The notes below the pieces were generated by a model, which had not been told where the DNA came from, did no database searches, and saw only the letters and a program-made list of their open reading frames with translations. The position numbers and the translations under genes are program-made. This document shows positions 54,532 to 64,000 of a stretch of DNA of 64,000 bases, piece after piece. The DNA is from Spirosoma radiotolerans (GTDB lineage: Bacteria > Bacteroidota > Bacteroidia > Cytophagales > Spirosomataceae), in assembly GCF_000974425.1 (NCBI RefSeq), contig NZ_CP010429.1, forward strand, positions 2,108,001 to 2,172,000, given 5' to 3'. Numbering within the stretch: position 1 is the first letter of the stretch; the number at the start of each line of letters is the position of its first letter.

Positions 54532-57528
54532 ATGCATTTCCATTCCACCGTAAAGCGGCTCCTGCTGCCCTGTGCCCTTCTCCTTACGTTCACCCTTCAG
54601 GCGCAACTGTTCTCGCCCAAGTTATTCGATGCCATGAAGTGGCGAATGATTGGGCCGCATCGGGGAGGCCGAACGGTGGGTGCTGTGGGTGTCCCGCAAC
54701 AGCCCAACGTCTTTTACATGGGCGTTAATAACGGTGGGGTCTGGAAAACGACAGATTACGGGCGCACCTGGAATCCTATTTTCGACGACCAGCCAACAGG
54801 TTCCATTGGTGATGTGGCCGTTGCTCCCTCAAATCCCAACGTCGTTTACGTGGCCAGCGGTGAGGGACTTCAGCGCCCCGATTTATCGGTAGGCAATGGA
54901 ATGTATAAATCGACGGATGCCGGGAAAACCTGGTCCTTCCTTGGTCTTAAGGACGGGCAGCAAATTGGCGGTATTTGCATTGATCCAACGAACGAAAACC
55001 GGGTCTTCGCGGCTGTTCTGGGGCATCCGTACGGACCCAACACCGAACGAGGTGTGTATCGCACGACGGATGGCGGCAAAAGCTGGGATCGGGTGTTGTA
55101 CAAAGATGAAAATACGGGAGCCGTGCAAGTAACCATCGACCCGAAAAATCCGAATATCGTTTACGCCGATCTCTGGGCGGCTCGTCAGGGGCCCTGGGAA
55201 AATGGCCAGTGGCAGGGCCCCGAAAGCGGTCTGTATAAATCGACGGATGGCGGGGCAACCTGGCAAAAACTGACAAACGGCCTGCCTACCATTCAGCAGG
55301 GACTGGGCCGGATCGGCTTTTGCATTGCTCCCAGTGACCCCAATCGGTTATACGCGACGGTCGATGCCACCGAGACGGGCGGAGTCTATCGCTCCGACAA
55401 TGCCGGACAGACATGGACACGCGTCAGTGGCGACGAACGACTTTGGGGCCGGGGGAGTGACTTCGCCGAAGTGAAAGCGCATCCTACCAATCCCGACATC
55501 GTTTTCATTGCGGATGTGGCTGCGTGGAAGTCAACGGATGGCGGAAAAACCTGGAACGACTTTCGGGGCGCGCCCGGTGGCGATGATTATCACCGGCTCT
55601 GGATCAATCCGAATAACCCCGATGTCTTGCTGCTGGCGGGCGATCAGGGCGCAATTGTCACGGTCAACGGTGGGCAAACGTTCAGTTCCTGGTACAACCA
55701 GCCAACGGCCCAGTTCTACCACGTGAGTACCGATAATAGCTTCCCTTACAACGTGTTGGGTGGGCAGCAGGAGAGTGGTTCGGTAGGCATTGCCAGTCGG
55801 GGCAACGATGGCGAAATCACCTTCCGGGAGTGGCATCCGATTGGCGTCGAAGAATACGGCTACGCAGCTGCGGACCCGCTCGACCCCACTATTATTTATG
55901 GCGGTAAAATTACCCGCTACGACAAACGAACCGGGCAGGTCCAGAACATCGCCCCCGAAGCTGTTCGGAGCGGGAAGTACCGGTTTGTACGAACGGCTCC
56001 GGTGTTGTTCTCCCCGATTGATCCTAAAACGCTCTATTTCGCCGGAAATGTGCTTTTTAAAACACAGAATGGCGGTCATTCCTGGCAGGTAATTAGTCCC
56101 GATTTAACGCGAACCTCGTATCCTGATATTCCCGAAAGCGTGGGCGTTTATCGAACGGAAGCTATGAAAACCATGCCTGCCCGTGGGGTTATTTACACCA
56201 TTGCGCCCTCACATAAAGACATCAATACCATCTGGGCCGGTACCGACGACGGCCTGATTCAGGTGACCCGCGACGGGGGTAAAACCTGGAAAAATGTTAC
56301 CCCACCGGGTGTTGGCTCCTGGAGCAAAGTCTCCCTGATGGATGCCGGACATTTCGATGCCAATACAGCTTACGCAGCCGTCAACCGCATCCGGTGTGAT
56401 GACATGCGGCCGCACATTTACCGCACGCACGATGGTGGAAAAACCTGGCAGGAAATTGTCTCGGGATTGCCCAACGACCCTATCAACGTTGTGCGCGAAG
56501 ATCCCATTCGGAAAGGTCTGTTATTTGCCGGGTCCGAAACCGCCGTGTCTGTTTCTTTCGATGATGGGGCGCACTGGCAATCGCTGCGGCTCAATATGCC
56601 CGCCACCTCAATTCGGGATCTGGTCATTAAAGACGACGATCTGGTCGTTGGCACACATGGCCGGTCGTTCTGGATTCTGGATAACATGACCGCCCTTCGC
56701 CAGCTAACCCCCGAACTGGCCAAAACCGAGACGATTCTCTATAAACCGCAGCGGGCGTATCGCGTTCGGTGGAACATGAACCCCGACACGCCCTTGCCAC
56801 AGGAAGAACCCGCGGGGCAAAACCCACCCGATGGGGCTATAATTGATTATTACCTGAACGAAGCGGCCAATTCCATCGTCACTCTGACGATTACGGATGC
56901 AACGGGTAAGCTGGTCCATCAGTTTCGTAGCGATGATAAACCCTATACGGTTCCCGATGTGAATTTGCCTGCGTACTGGATTCGCCCTCAACAGATTTTG
57001 TCAGCCAGCGCCGGGGCGCATCGGTTTATGTGGAACATGCATTATACGCCATTGCCCATTCCGCCCTCGTATCCTATCGCGGCTACCTTCGGGCAAACGG
57101 CCCCAGAGCCCACCTCACCCTGGGTTATGCCCGGAACCTACACGGTTAAGCTGACCGTCAACGGGAAAATCTACACGCAGCCGCTCATTGTTACGATGGA
57201 CCCAAGGGTAAAAACACCTGTTTCAATCCTAAAGCAACAACACGATCTGTCGGTAGTCGCCTACGAAAGTCGTAAACAGGTGATTGGCTGGCTGACCGAA
57301 GCGCAGACCTTGACGAGTCGGGCAACAACTGATGAACAGAAAAAGGTGCTGGCTACTCTTCAAACCAGTCTGGATAAATTGAACAGAGCCTTTAGCTCGA
57401 TTTTCTCCATCCTGCAAGATGCCGACAGCGCCCCGACCACGCAAGTCGTAGCCGCTGCGAACGAAGCGCAGGTAACGTTAAAAAAAGTGGCGCAGCAGTG
57501 GGCTAGCTGGAAGACAAACAGGCAGTAG
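54532..57528 (+). CDS. secreted VPS10/sortilin-like Asp-box propeller protein (paralogue 5)
   Basis: A 998-residue protein with a signal peptide (MHFHSTVKRLLLPCALLLTFTLQAQ after the start). WRMIGPHRGGRTVGAVG and Asp boxes ([30 protein letters not shown]) are conserved. Eight bases separate it from the PepSY gene, so they form an operon. Confidence 0.88.
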   Translation: MHFHSTVKRLLLPCALLLTFTLQAQLFSPKLFDAMKWRMIGPHRGGRTVGAVGVPQQPNVFYMGVNNGGVWKTTDYGRTWNPIFDDQPTGSIGDVAVAPSNPNVVYVASGEGLQRPDLSVGNGMYKSTDAGKTWSFLGLKDGQQIGGICIDPTNENRVFAAVLGHPYGPNTERGVYRTTDGGKSWDRVLYKDENTGAVQVTIDPKNPNIVYADLWAARQGPWENGQWQGPESGLYKSTDGGATWQKLTNGLPTIQQGLGRIGFCIAPSDPNRLYATVDATETGGVYRSDNAGQTWTRVSGDERLWGRGSDFAEVKAHPTNPDIVFIADVAAWKSTDGGKTWNDFRGAPGGDDYHRLWINPNNPDVLLLAGDQGAIVTVNGGQTFSSWYNQPTAQFYHVSTDNSFPYNVLGGQQESGSVGIASRGNDGEITFREWHPIGVEEYGYAAADPLDPTIIYGGKITRYDKRTGQVQNIAPEAVRSGKYRFVRTAPVLFSPIDPKTLYFAGNVLFKTQNGGHSWQVISPDLTRTSYPDIPESVGVYRTEAMKTMPARGVIYTIAPSHKDINTIWAGTDDGLIQVTRDGGKTWKNVTPPGVGSWSKVSLMDAGHFDANTAYAAVNRIRCDDMRPHIYRTHDGGKTWQEIVSGLPNDPINVVREDPIRKGLLFAGSETAVSVSFDDGAHWQSLRLNMPATSIRDLVIKDDDLVVGTHGRSFWILDNMTALRQLTPELAKTETILYKPQRAYRVRWNMNPDTPLPQEEPAGQNPPDGAIIDYYLNEAANSIVTLTITDATGKLVHQFRSDDKPYTVPDVNLPAYWIRPQQILSASAGAHRFMWNMHYTPLPIPPSYPIAATFGQTAPEPTSPWVMPGTYTVKLTVNGKIYTQPLIVTMDPRVKTPVSILKQQHDLSVVAYESRKQVIGWLTEAQTLTSRATTDEQKKVLATLQTSLDKLNRAFSSIFSILQDADSAPTTQVVAAANEAQVTLKKVAQQWASWKTNRQ

Positions 57529-57612
57529 CTTATAGAGAGTTCGCAAAATGCGGTTCCCCATATCTACTTGTAGTGCGGAATCAGAGAATCATTTGGCGAT
57601 TTTCGTAGGAAG

Positions 57613-57765
57613 TCAGTTGCGGTTGTGCTGCTGTATTTTGTGAAGCACGCTGGTCGACACCTTCTTTAATCGATACCGGGGAACGTGGACTTCGGGTTCC
57701 CGGCAAGAGGGTAGTAACCATAAAAGGAGTAGCGCTACGAGTCTGTATGAAGGTGTTGTTTTCAT
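57613..57765 (-). CDS. small lipoprotein candidate
   Basis: A 50-residue frame starting MKTTPSYRLVALLLLWLLP followed by SC, a good lipoprotein signal with Cys at 21, then a basic tail. It is isolated in the 650-base gap between paralogue 5 and the carbonic anhydrase. It may be a real short lipoprotein or a decayed gene; nothing else is seen in the gap. Confidence 0.35.
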   Translation of the reverse strand: MKTTPSYRLVALLLLWLLPSCREPEVHVPRYRLKKVSTSVLHKIQQHNRN

Positions 57766-58179
57766 CGCTTCATTTCAGGAAAATTCTACTTACGATGGGG
57801 CAAATCGTAAACGTGCACCACGACTTATGCTGCCCATTTTGCCAGTCAGGTTTTTGAAGCTAACGGGCTTCTACACGTATATAGGAACAGCCTGTAGAAG
57901 GTAAGCAATTGGGGATTTATTACTTATTTTGCGATCCGGAACCCAGTGCTTCGGCATCATTTCCATACTAATTGACGGGCTACATTACCCATACGCAGTC
58001 CAGAAAAAACGGATCAAATCCATTCCTGGCAACGATTCCTACCTGATCGGTTAGTACGTAAACCGTCGAACCCAATCCGTAGCACGGTAAACTGGATGCT
58101 GTTTTTAATCGTTTACTGACAAGGCCATGAGGAAAGTCCTTTGACGCCTATTACTTTTGAGCTTAAAGCAAGAGAAATT

Positions 58180-58827
58180 ATGAGTTTATACGAACAGGTG
58201 TTCAGCCACAACAAAATATGGGTGCAGAAACAACTGCAACTAGATCCTGCCTATTTCTCAGAAATGGCTAAAAACCAAACCCCCGACTTTCTGTACATTG
58301 GCTGTTCGGATAGCCGGGTGTCGCCTGACGCCTTTATGGGTACCAAGCCCGGAGACGTATTCATTCATCGTAACATCGCCAATCTGGTACCAAACAACGA
58401 CATTAGCTCCCTGGCCGTGTTGCAGTATGCCGTCGAGAGTTTGCAGGTTAAGCACGTCATTGTCTGCGGACATTACGGATGTGGTGGTATAAAAGCATCC
58501 ACTACCCACGAAGATTTTGGGTATATGAATACCTGGCTGCGTAACATACAGGATGTGTACCGCATGCATCGCGATGAACTTGACAGCCTTAGCGACCCTG
58601 AAGCCAAACATCGTCGGCTGGTTGAGTTGAACGTACGGGAGCAGTGTCTGAATGTGATGAAGCTGTCGTTTGTGCAAAAGCGACTGTTTGGGAATCAGGA
58701 CATCAAGGTACACGGCTGGGTGTATGATCTTGCCAACGGACAACTCAAGGATATGGACGTTTCGCTCGACGATCTGGGGCCAAACCTGGAAATTTATCGG
58801 TTTAACAATACCAAAGCTGCAGTTTAG
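58180..58827 (+). CDS. can: beta-class carbonic anhydrase
   Basis: A 215-residue enzyme from the ATG at 58180 (a TTG at 58141 extends the frame). It interconverts CO2 and bicarbonate. Zinc ligands are C42, H98 and C101 (IGCSDSR and CGHYGCGG), and the D44/R46 dyad is present. It is a single gene followed by hairpins. Confidence 0.95.
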   Translation: MSLYEQVFSHNKIWVQKQLQLDPAYFSEMAKNQTPDFLYIGCSDSRVSPDAFMGTKPGDVFIHRNIANLVPNNDISSLAVLQYAVESLQVKHVIVCGHYGCGGIKASTTHEDFGYMNTWLRNIQDVYRMHRDELDSLSDPEAKHRRLVELNVREQCLNVMKLSFVQKRLFGNQDIKVHGWVYDLANGQLKDMDVSLDDLGPNLEIYRFNNTKAAV

Positions 58828-58896
58828 GTATATAGTCAAGACGCTTTCCTGAATTGATGACAGCCTTCGTCGAGAGACGTAGCTGTGATGCTCGAC

Positions 58897-58997
58897 ATAG
58901 TCTGTGACTATATCGGTGCGTTCTCCGGTCTCTGGCCGGTTTTCATGATACCAGGCAGAGACCAGAGAACACCTGGCCATAGTCTGTGGCTATGGCC
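58897..58997. terminator. cluster of three hairpins after the carbonic anhydrase gene
   Basis: Three stems follow each other: ATAGT/ACTAT (58897-58911), 15-base arms with one mismatch (58920-58934 with 58956-58970) and GGCCATAG/CTATGGCC (58975-58997). The first and third share a CTGTG-type loop. Termination is likely. Confidence 0.5.
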
Positions 58998-59076
58998 AAC
59001 TCGTACCTGGCTCCACCCAAGCTGAGCAACTGATCTGAGAAATTCGGGTAACTCAAAAATATGATTGTCTTAGAGA

Positions 59077-59967
59077 ATGCATACACTCAAGTACCATCAG
59101 CAAGTACCGGTTTATTCGTTAGAGCCAGATGATGTAGCGGCCAATAAACAGTTTCGAGTGTATAATTATGAAGGCAGTCTACCCAATCAGTCAGATCTGC
59201 TTGTTCCGCACCGTAAGGATCACTACCTGCTTGTTTTCATCAGGCGAGCCAACAGCCGTCAATGGATAGACATGACGCCCTATGTCCTTAAAGACAACAC
59301 CGTTTACTTTACAGGCCCGAATCAGATTATCGTAAAAGAAGGGTTTAATCAGTTGTGGAGTACCGGTATTGCGTTTACAAAGGAGTTCCTGTCATTTCAG
59401 GAAAATGCTGCCCTAAGTAAGCTGCCCCTTATTCAGAATCCGCAGGGCGTCCATGAGTTACGGCTTACGGAGGCTGATGTAGATTTTGTGGAGGATATGC
59501 TGGCCAAGATCAATGCTGAGTATCAACGTCCTAATGAATGGCAGCACCGCATGCTGACGGCTTACCTGACGGTGCTACTCACGTATTTGAGTCGCCTGTA
59601 TGCAGAGCAGTTTGAGAGCAATCAGTTTTCGACAGATAAGCTTCTACTGAAAAAATACCAGGCTCAGATTGACGAACACTACCGTGAGTTGCACCAGGTG
59701 AGTGACTATGCCTCCCTGCTCAATGTGTCGGCCGGGTATTTAAGCGAGGTGGTAAAAGCCCAGAGTGGCAAACCCGCCATCATGCATATTCATGAGCGTC
59801 TGGTGCTGGAAGCCCGGCGCCTGCTGTTCCATACGCAGCATTCGCTAAAGGAAATTGCCTTCGATCTTGGTTTTTCGGATGCTTCCTACTTCAACCGCTT
59901 CTTTAAGCGCGAAACCGACGTAACACCGGCTGAATATCGGTCTACGATCCGTGAAATGTACCAGTAA
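59077..59967 (+). CDS. AraC family transcriptional regulator
   Basis: A 296-residue regulator. The N-terminal half is an effector-binding cupin-like region. The C-terminal ~100 residues form the double HTH (YASLLNVSAGYLSEVVKAQS and IAFDLGFSDASYFNRFFKRE). The SDR gene follows 66 bases later in the same direction and is its likely target. Confidence 0.92.
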   Translation: MHTLKYHQQVPVYSLEPDDVAANKQFRVYNYEGSLPNQSDLLVPHRKDHYLLVFIRRANSRQWIDMTPYVLKDNTVYFTGPNQIIVKEGFNQLWSTGIAFTKEFLSFQENAALSKLPLIQNPQGVHELRLTEADVDFVEDMLAKINAEYQRPNEWQHRMLTAYLTVLLTYLSRLYAEQFESNQFSTDKLLLKKYQAQIDEHYRELHQVSDYASLLNVSAGYLSEVVKAQSGKPAIMHIHERLVLEARRLLFHTQHSLKEIAFDLGFSDASYFNRFFKRETDVTPAEYRSTIREMYQ

Positions 59968-60006
59968 TACCGACGAATGTGTTTCAGCGGCTAAGCGGGA
60001 CCGCCG

Positions 60007-60014
60007 TAGTTTTG
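60007..60014 (+). promoter_or_regulatory. candidate -7 element of the SDR gene
   Basis: TAGTTTTG matches TAnnTTTG and lies 19 bases before the ATG at 60034, suggesting the SDR gene has its own promoter. The -33 element is not clear. Confidence 0.35.
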
Positions 60015-60033
60015 CCCAATAAACAGATGAAAC

Positions 60034-60771
60034 ATGAAAACAGTACTGATCACAGGCGCAAATAAGAGTATTGGCTTTGAAACAGCCCGGCAATTACTAC
60101 AAGAAGGGTATTTTGTTTATCTGGGTAGCCGGGATGAGCAGAAAGGTCAGCAGGCCGTTAGCCAGCTACAGGCAGAGGGCTTAACGAATGTAGAGCCAAT
60201 CGAAATTGATGTCGATAACATTGAATCGATAAAGGCGGCCCGCGAAGTGCTTGGCCGGAAAACCCAAGCGCTGGATGTACTGATCAATAATGCCGGTATC
60301 TCCGGAAGTATGCCACAGACAGCATTGGAAGCAGATATCAGCGTATTCAGGCAGGTCCTCGAAACGAATTTTTTTGGTGTCATTGAAGTGACGCAGGCGT
60401 TTATCGACCTGCTGAAGCAATCGCCGGAACCCCGAATTGTTAACGTTACTTCAGGCCTGGGCTCACTCACCTTGCATAGTGACCCTACCTGGAAATATTA
60501 TGCGGTTAAGCCAGCCAGTTATGTTGCGTCGAAAGCAGCGCTCAACGCGTATACCATTATGCTGGCTCACGACCTGCGTGATAGCTCGTTCAAGGTAAAT
60601 GCCGTTGACCCAGGCTATACAGCCACTGATTTCAATCATCACAGCGGACCTGGAACCGTACCCGATGCCGCTGCCAGGGTGGTCAAAGCAGCCGTGTTAG
60701 GTCCAGATGGCCCGACAGGTCAGTTCTTTAGTGATGACAATGTGCCTGAAACAGGAATTAGCCCCTGGTAA
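60034..60771 (+). CDS. short-chain dehydrogenase/reductase
   Basis: A 245-residue NAD(P)-dependent SDR of the carbonyl-reductase type. Cofactor loop TGANKSIGF, the NNAG motif, the catalytic Ser segment VNVTSGLGS and the YxxxK pair in SYVASKAAL are all visible. Substrate unknown. It is probably regulated by the AraC protein upstream. Confidence 0.92.
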   Translation: MKTVLITGANKSIGFETARQLLQEGYFVYLGSRDEQKGQQAVSQLQAEGLTNVEPIEIDVDNIESIKAAREVLGRKTQALDVLINNAGISGSMPQTALEADISVFRQVLETNFFGVIEVTQAFIDLLKQSPEPRIVNVTSGLGSLTLHSDPTWKYYAVKPASYVASKAALNAYTIMLAHDLRDSSFKVNAVDPGYTATDFNHHSGPGTVPDAAARVVKAAVLGPDGPTGQFFSDDNVPETGISPW

Positions 60772-60885
60772 TGAAGCAAAGCTCGTGTCTGATTAATTTT
60801 TTGCTTTATCACTCAAACCGAATCCTGTACCGTCGAGCCGGGAGCGCAGCAACGTTGTGCCGCTGGTAAATTAAGCTGGGATGAC

Positions 60886-60943
60886 CACAATAGGGGTCTC
60901 TTTACGCACCATTATCCTGGAGTGTAAAGGGACCCCTATTGTG
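60886..60943. terminator. 20-bp-arm hairpin after the SDR gene
   Basis: Arms 60886-60905 and 60924-60943 are complementary over 20 bases with one wobble and an 18-base loop. It is probably a terminator. Otherwise the 60772-61050 gap is empty. Confidence 0.6.
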
Positions 60944-61050
60944 ATTATAGACGAGGCTGCCTGTCGGTCGGCAAGTAAAAGGATAGTCAATCGTTGTTTA
61001 GTGTTGACGCATGAGTGATACACGAAATACGTTGACACTTTTTCAGAAAT

Positions 61051-61353
61051 ATGATCTATTGGACTCAATTAATTTATGTTCGGGAAGGACAGGAAGAAGT
61101 TTTTCACCAATTTGAGGATGTCGTTATTCCGCTAATTGAGACGTACAATGGGCGACTTTTGTTCCGAATACGGCCCACTGAGGACTCATACATTGGGCAG
61201 CCAATTGAAAAACCTTATGAAGTGCACCTTGTTGAGTTTGACACCGAGCAGGACTTCATTGCGTTCAGTCATGATGAAAGCCGTAAACAGTTTTTGCCCC
61301 TCAAAGAGCAGTCTGTTGAAACATCTATTCTGATTCAGGGAGTAAGGCTTTAG
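61051..61353 (+). CDS. DUF1330-like protein
   Basis: A 100-residue single-domain protein of dimeric alpha-beta-barrel type (MIYWTQLIYVREGQEEVFHQ, YNGRLLFRIRP). It resembles DUF1330, a family of unknown function. It stands alone. Confidence 0.6.
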   Translation: MIYWTQLIYVREGQEEVFHQFEDVVIPLIETYNGRLLFRIRPTEDSYIGQPIEKPYEVHLVEFDTEQDFIAFSHDESRKQFLPLKEQSVETSILIQGVRL

Positions 61354-61600
61354 CCGGAAAGTAACGCTATCCTACCGCTAGTTAGAAAAATCACCTGCTG
61401 CGCCGTTAGACATAGCCGAACCAAGTGAGGTATGAGAAGATGCTGCCATTTTAACCGTTATTGAGGTAAAGGTTGAATAAACAGTTTGTTGTGTAAGGTT
61501 TAAATGACAGATTGGCGGGTTGTCTGAGCCACGACCGAGTAAATAGGTGGTTGGAACAGTTCATGATCAGCCAGTGATTTACATGTAAACCAACTACATA

Positions 61601-62653
61601 ATGGAAACGAACTTTGTAACCTTTGCCGAGCAGGCCTCGCAGCCTGGTGGAAGGGCCGATCAGGATTCCGTTCTGCTTGACTCCTATTCAAACACCGTAG
61701 TCACGGTAGCCAAAAAAGTTAGCCCATCCGTTGTCCAGATAAAAGTCAGTGGCCGGGCCACCAACCAAACCGAAATTGACCTCAAACGAGGCCGGTCAGA
61801 TCGGGGTAATTCTGATGGAGGCACCGGATCGGGCTTTATTATTTCGACCGATGGCTACATCATCACCAATAATCACGTCGTCGCCGGAGCGGGTAAGATC
61901 GAAGTTGCCGTTGCTGCTCGCGCCGATGAACCCAGCCGCGATTATGAAGCCACGCTTATCGGGCGCGACCCCGCCACCGATATTGCCGTCATCAAGATTT
62001 ATGCGGATGGTCTGAAAGCGATTCGCTTCGCGGATTCGAAACAGGTGCAGGTTGGCCAGATCGCCATTGCCATCGGCAATCCGTATGGGTTTCAGTATTC
62101 GCTGACGGCTGGTGTGGTGAGTGCCCTTGGCCGGACGCTACGCTCCGAATCAGGGCGGCTCATCGATGATGTTATTCAGACGGATGCCGCGCTTAATCCG
62201 GGAAATTCCGGCGGACCTTTGGTCGATGCCAATGGCGATGTTATTGGCGTCAATACCGCCGTTATATTGCCTGCTCAGGGTCTTTGCTTCGCCGTTTCGT
62301 CGAATCTGGCTGCGTTTGTAGCGGGCAAACTCATTATGCATGGACGGGTTCGCCGGGGGTATCTGGGCATTGCCGGACAGCTTATCAACCTGACCGAGCG
62401 CATCAAACTCTACAATCAGCTAACCACAAAAACGGGCGTCATTGTGGCCAGTGTTGAGGTGGATGGTGTGGCCGGAAACAGCCAGTTGCGGCAGGGTGAT
62501 ATTATTGTTGGCTTTGATGGACAACCCATTGCCACGATGGACGATCTGCACCGGCTTCTTACAGACCAGACAATCGGTAAACGCATTCCGGTATCGGTCT
62601 TGCGCGAAAACCGCCAAATTAGCCTCTATGTGATTCCCGGCGAGTTGAATTAG
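61601..62653 (+). CDS. HtrA/DegP-like trypsin-fold serine protease
   Basis: A 350-residue S1C protease with catalytic H92 (NNHVV), D127 (TDIAVIK) and S203 (GNSGGPL), followed by one PDZ domain (about 255-345). No signal peptide or membrane anchor is visible, unlike periplasmic DegP, so it may act in the cytoplasm unless the start lies elsewhere. Confidence 0.9.
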   Translation: METNFVTFAEQASQPGGRADQDSVLLDSYSNTVVTVAKKVSPSVVQIKVSGRATNQTEIDLKRGRSDRGNSDGGTGSGFIISTDGYIITNNHVVAGAGKIEVAVAARADEPSRDYEATLIGRDPATDIAVIKIYADGLKAIRFADSKQVQVGQIAIAIGNPYGFQYSLTAGVVSALGRTLRSESGRLIDDVIQTDAALNPGNSGGPLVDANGDVIGVNTAVILPAQGLCFAVSSNLAAFVAGKLIMHGRVRRGYLGIAGQLINLTERIKLYNQLTTKTGVIVASVEVDGVAGNSQLRQGDIIVGFDGQPIATMDDLHRLLTDQTIGKRIPVSVLRENRQISLYVIPGELN

Positions 62654-62902
62654 TGAGAAACGGGTATTTCTTTCAGTAGATCAGATTAACTGGAAGAGAT
62701 ACTCGTTTTTTTACTTGTTGTCAATCAGTATCCTTCCGATCAGTTTGTTGCCCGGCCATTGATAATCACTGTTATTAGGCCAACAAACTAAATTTTTTCA
62801 ATCTTCTTCCGACTTTGATGGTTAGTCTATAGACGCTGCTACTTACACGAGCGTAAGTCGGCTGACAAAAGTTATTTTTCAACGTTTGCTTCTTCTTTCA
62901 TT

Positions 62903-64000
62903 ATGGCTAACAAATCGGTTGATCTCGACCAACTCAGTATTGATACCATCCGACTCCTGTCGATTGATGCGGTTCAGAAAGCGAATTCAGGCCACCCTGG
63001 TCTGCCTCTTGGCGCGGCTCCTATGGCGTATGTGCTCTGGTCGCGCTTTTTGCGGTTTAACCCTCAAGACCCTCATTGGCCTGATCGTGACCGGTTTGTC
63101 CTGTCGGCAGGGCACGGTTCGGCCTTGCTGTATAGTTTGCTGCACCTCTATGGGTATGACCTCTCGCTGGATGACCTGAAAAATTTTCGGCAGCTTCACT
63201 CGCGAACACCAGGGCATCCCGAATCGAATCTGACGCCCGGCGTCGAAGTAACGACTGGCCCGCTTGGTCAGGGGTTTGCCAATGGAGTAGGCATGGCCAT
63301 GGCCGAAGCCTTTCTGGCTGCGAACTACAACCGGGAAGGACACTCGGTTATGGATCATTACACTTATTCTATTGTTAGCGATGGCGATCTGATGGAAGGG
63401 ATCGCTTCCGAAGCGGCTTCGCTGGCTGGTCATCTCAAATTGGGTAAGTTGATTTATCTATACGACGATAACCTGATTTCGCTGGATGGGCCTACTAACT
63501 TGGCATTTACGGAAGATCGGATGGCTCGTTTTGAAGCTTATGACTGGCATGTGCAGCACGTAGCCGATGGAAATGACATAGAGGCCATTGACCAGGCGAT
63601 CCGGGCTGCGCAGGCTGAAACAGAGCGCCCTTCCATTATCGCGGTGCGGACCATCATCGGCTTTGGAAGTCCGCAGGAGGGAACCAGCAAAGTGCACGGT
63701 AGTCCACTAGGCGAGGAGAATGTTCGCAAAACGAAAGAATTTTACGGATGGGACCCCGACGAAACGTTTGTTGTGCCGGACGAAGTAAAATCTTATTTGA
63801 TGAAAGCCGGCAAGCGGGGCGCCGACCTACAGGCCGATTGGCAAAAGCGGTTTGAGGCTTACCAAAGCCAGTTTCCGAAAGAGGCCGAGACGTTTACCAT
63901 TTCCTTTGCGGGTCAATTTCCTCAGGGTTGGGAGGCCGATTTACCTTTGTTCGCTCCTGCCGATGGCCCGCTGGCAACACGCCAGGCATCCGGCAAAGCG
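62903..64000 (+). CDS. tkt: transketolase, 3' end outside window
   Basis: The N-terminal 366 residues of transketolase, which moves two-carbon units between sugar phosphates in the pentose phosphate pathway. [32 protein letters not shown] and the thiamine-diphosphate motif [13 protein letters not shown] are diagnostic. The frame is open to the window edge. Confidence 0.95.
   Translation, partial: MANKSVDLDQLSIDTIRLLSIDAVQKANSGHPGLPLGAAPMAYVLWSRFLRFNPQDPHWPDRDRFVLSAGHGSALLYSLLHLYGYDLSLDDLKNFRQLHSRTPGHPESNLTPGVEVTTGPLGQGFANGVGMAMAEAFLAANYNREGHSVMDHYTYSIVSDGDLMEGIASEAASLAGHLKLGKLIYLYDDNLISLDGPTNLAFTEDRMARFEAYDWHVQHVADGNDIEAIDQAIRAAQAETERPSIIAVRTIIGFGSPQEGTSKVHGSPLGEENVRKTKEFYGWDPDETFVVPDEVKSYLMKAGKRGADLQADWQKRFEAYQSQFPKEAETFTISFAGQFPQGWEADLPLFAPADGPLATRQASGKA

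Overview
The window looks like chromosomal DNA of an aerobic Bacteroidota bacterium of the order Cytophagales, most like Spirosoma. This is inferred from the gene set: Tat-exported Gfo/Idh/MocA proteins, TonB-dependent heme uptake, and several very large secreted Asp-box (VPS10/sortilin-like) propeller proteins. Matches to the Bacteroidota -7 promoter element TAnnTTTG and weak Shine-Dalgarno use agree with it. No rRNA or tRNA gene was found.

Layout. (1) 1-11,300: housekeeping and envelope genes: two Gfo/Idh/MocA oxidoreductases, a VOC protein, an alpha/beta hydrolase, a class A penicillin-binding protein, MsrB, an ECF sigma/anti-sigma pair, a fasciclin protein and an ALDH7-type dehydrogenase. 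(2) 11,330-13,530: a cloverleaf-like palindromic element, a small HTH regulator divergent from a GIY-YIG-domain gene, and a tyrosine recombinase. The last two form an apparent operon, and the divergent promoter carries two 12-bp direct repeats two helical turns apart. (3) 13,811-30,155: an array of 15 attC-like sites (R''-box RYYYAAC, L''/L' arms that change in a compensatory way from site to site, R'-box GTTRRRY). They separate 15 cassettes. Every credible cassette ORF is on the + strand and most are unknown small or membrane proteins. One cassette of about 6.3 kb carries four genes: a protein with two GHKL ATPase modules, a receiver protein, an HNH nuclease and an N6-adenine DNA methylase. 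Four cassettes have no ORF. (4) 30,272-34,260: an Rrf2 regulator with a quinone-oxidoreductase-like MDR enzyme, a ROK/SIS sugar pair and a decayed FAD oxidoreductase. (5) 34,299-57,528: a heme uptake operon (TonB receptor, HmuT, HmuU, HmuV) set among five paralogous secreted propeller proteins of about 1,000 residues, plus a PepSY membrane protein. (6) 57,600-64,000: carbonic anhydrase, an AraC regulator, an SDR, a DUF1330-like protein, an HtrA-like protease and the start of transketolase.

The most striking part is region 3. It has the architecture of a chromosomal integron, but the adjacent recombinase is Xer-like and lacks the insertion that marks IntI. The sites sit in phase inside a degenerate repeat of about 55 bp. 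The large cassette looks like a restriction-modification or defence module controlled by a histidine-kinase/receiver pair. The function of the array and of this module is inference from sequence only.
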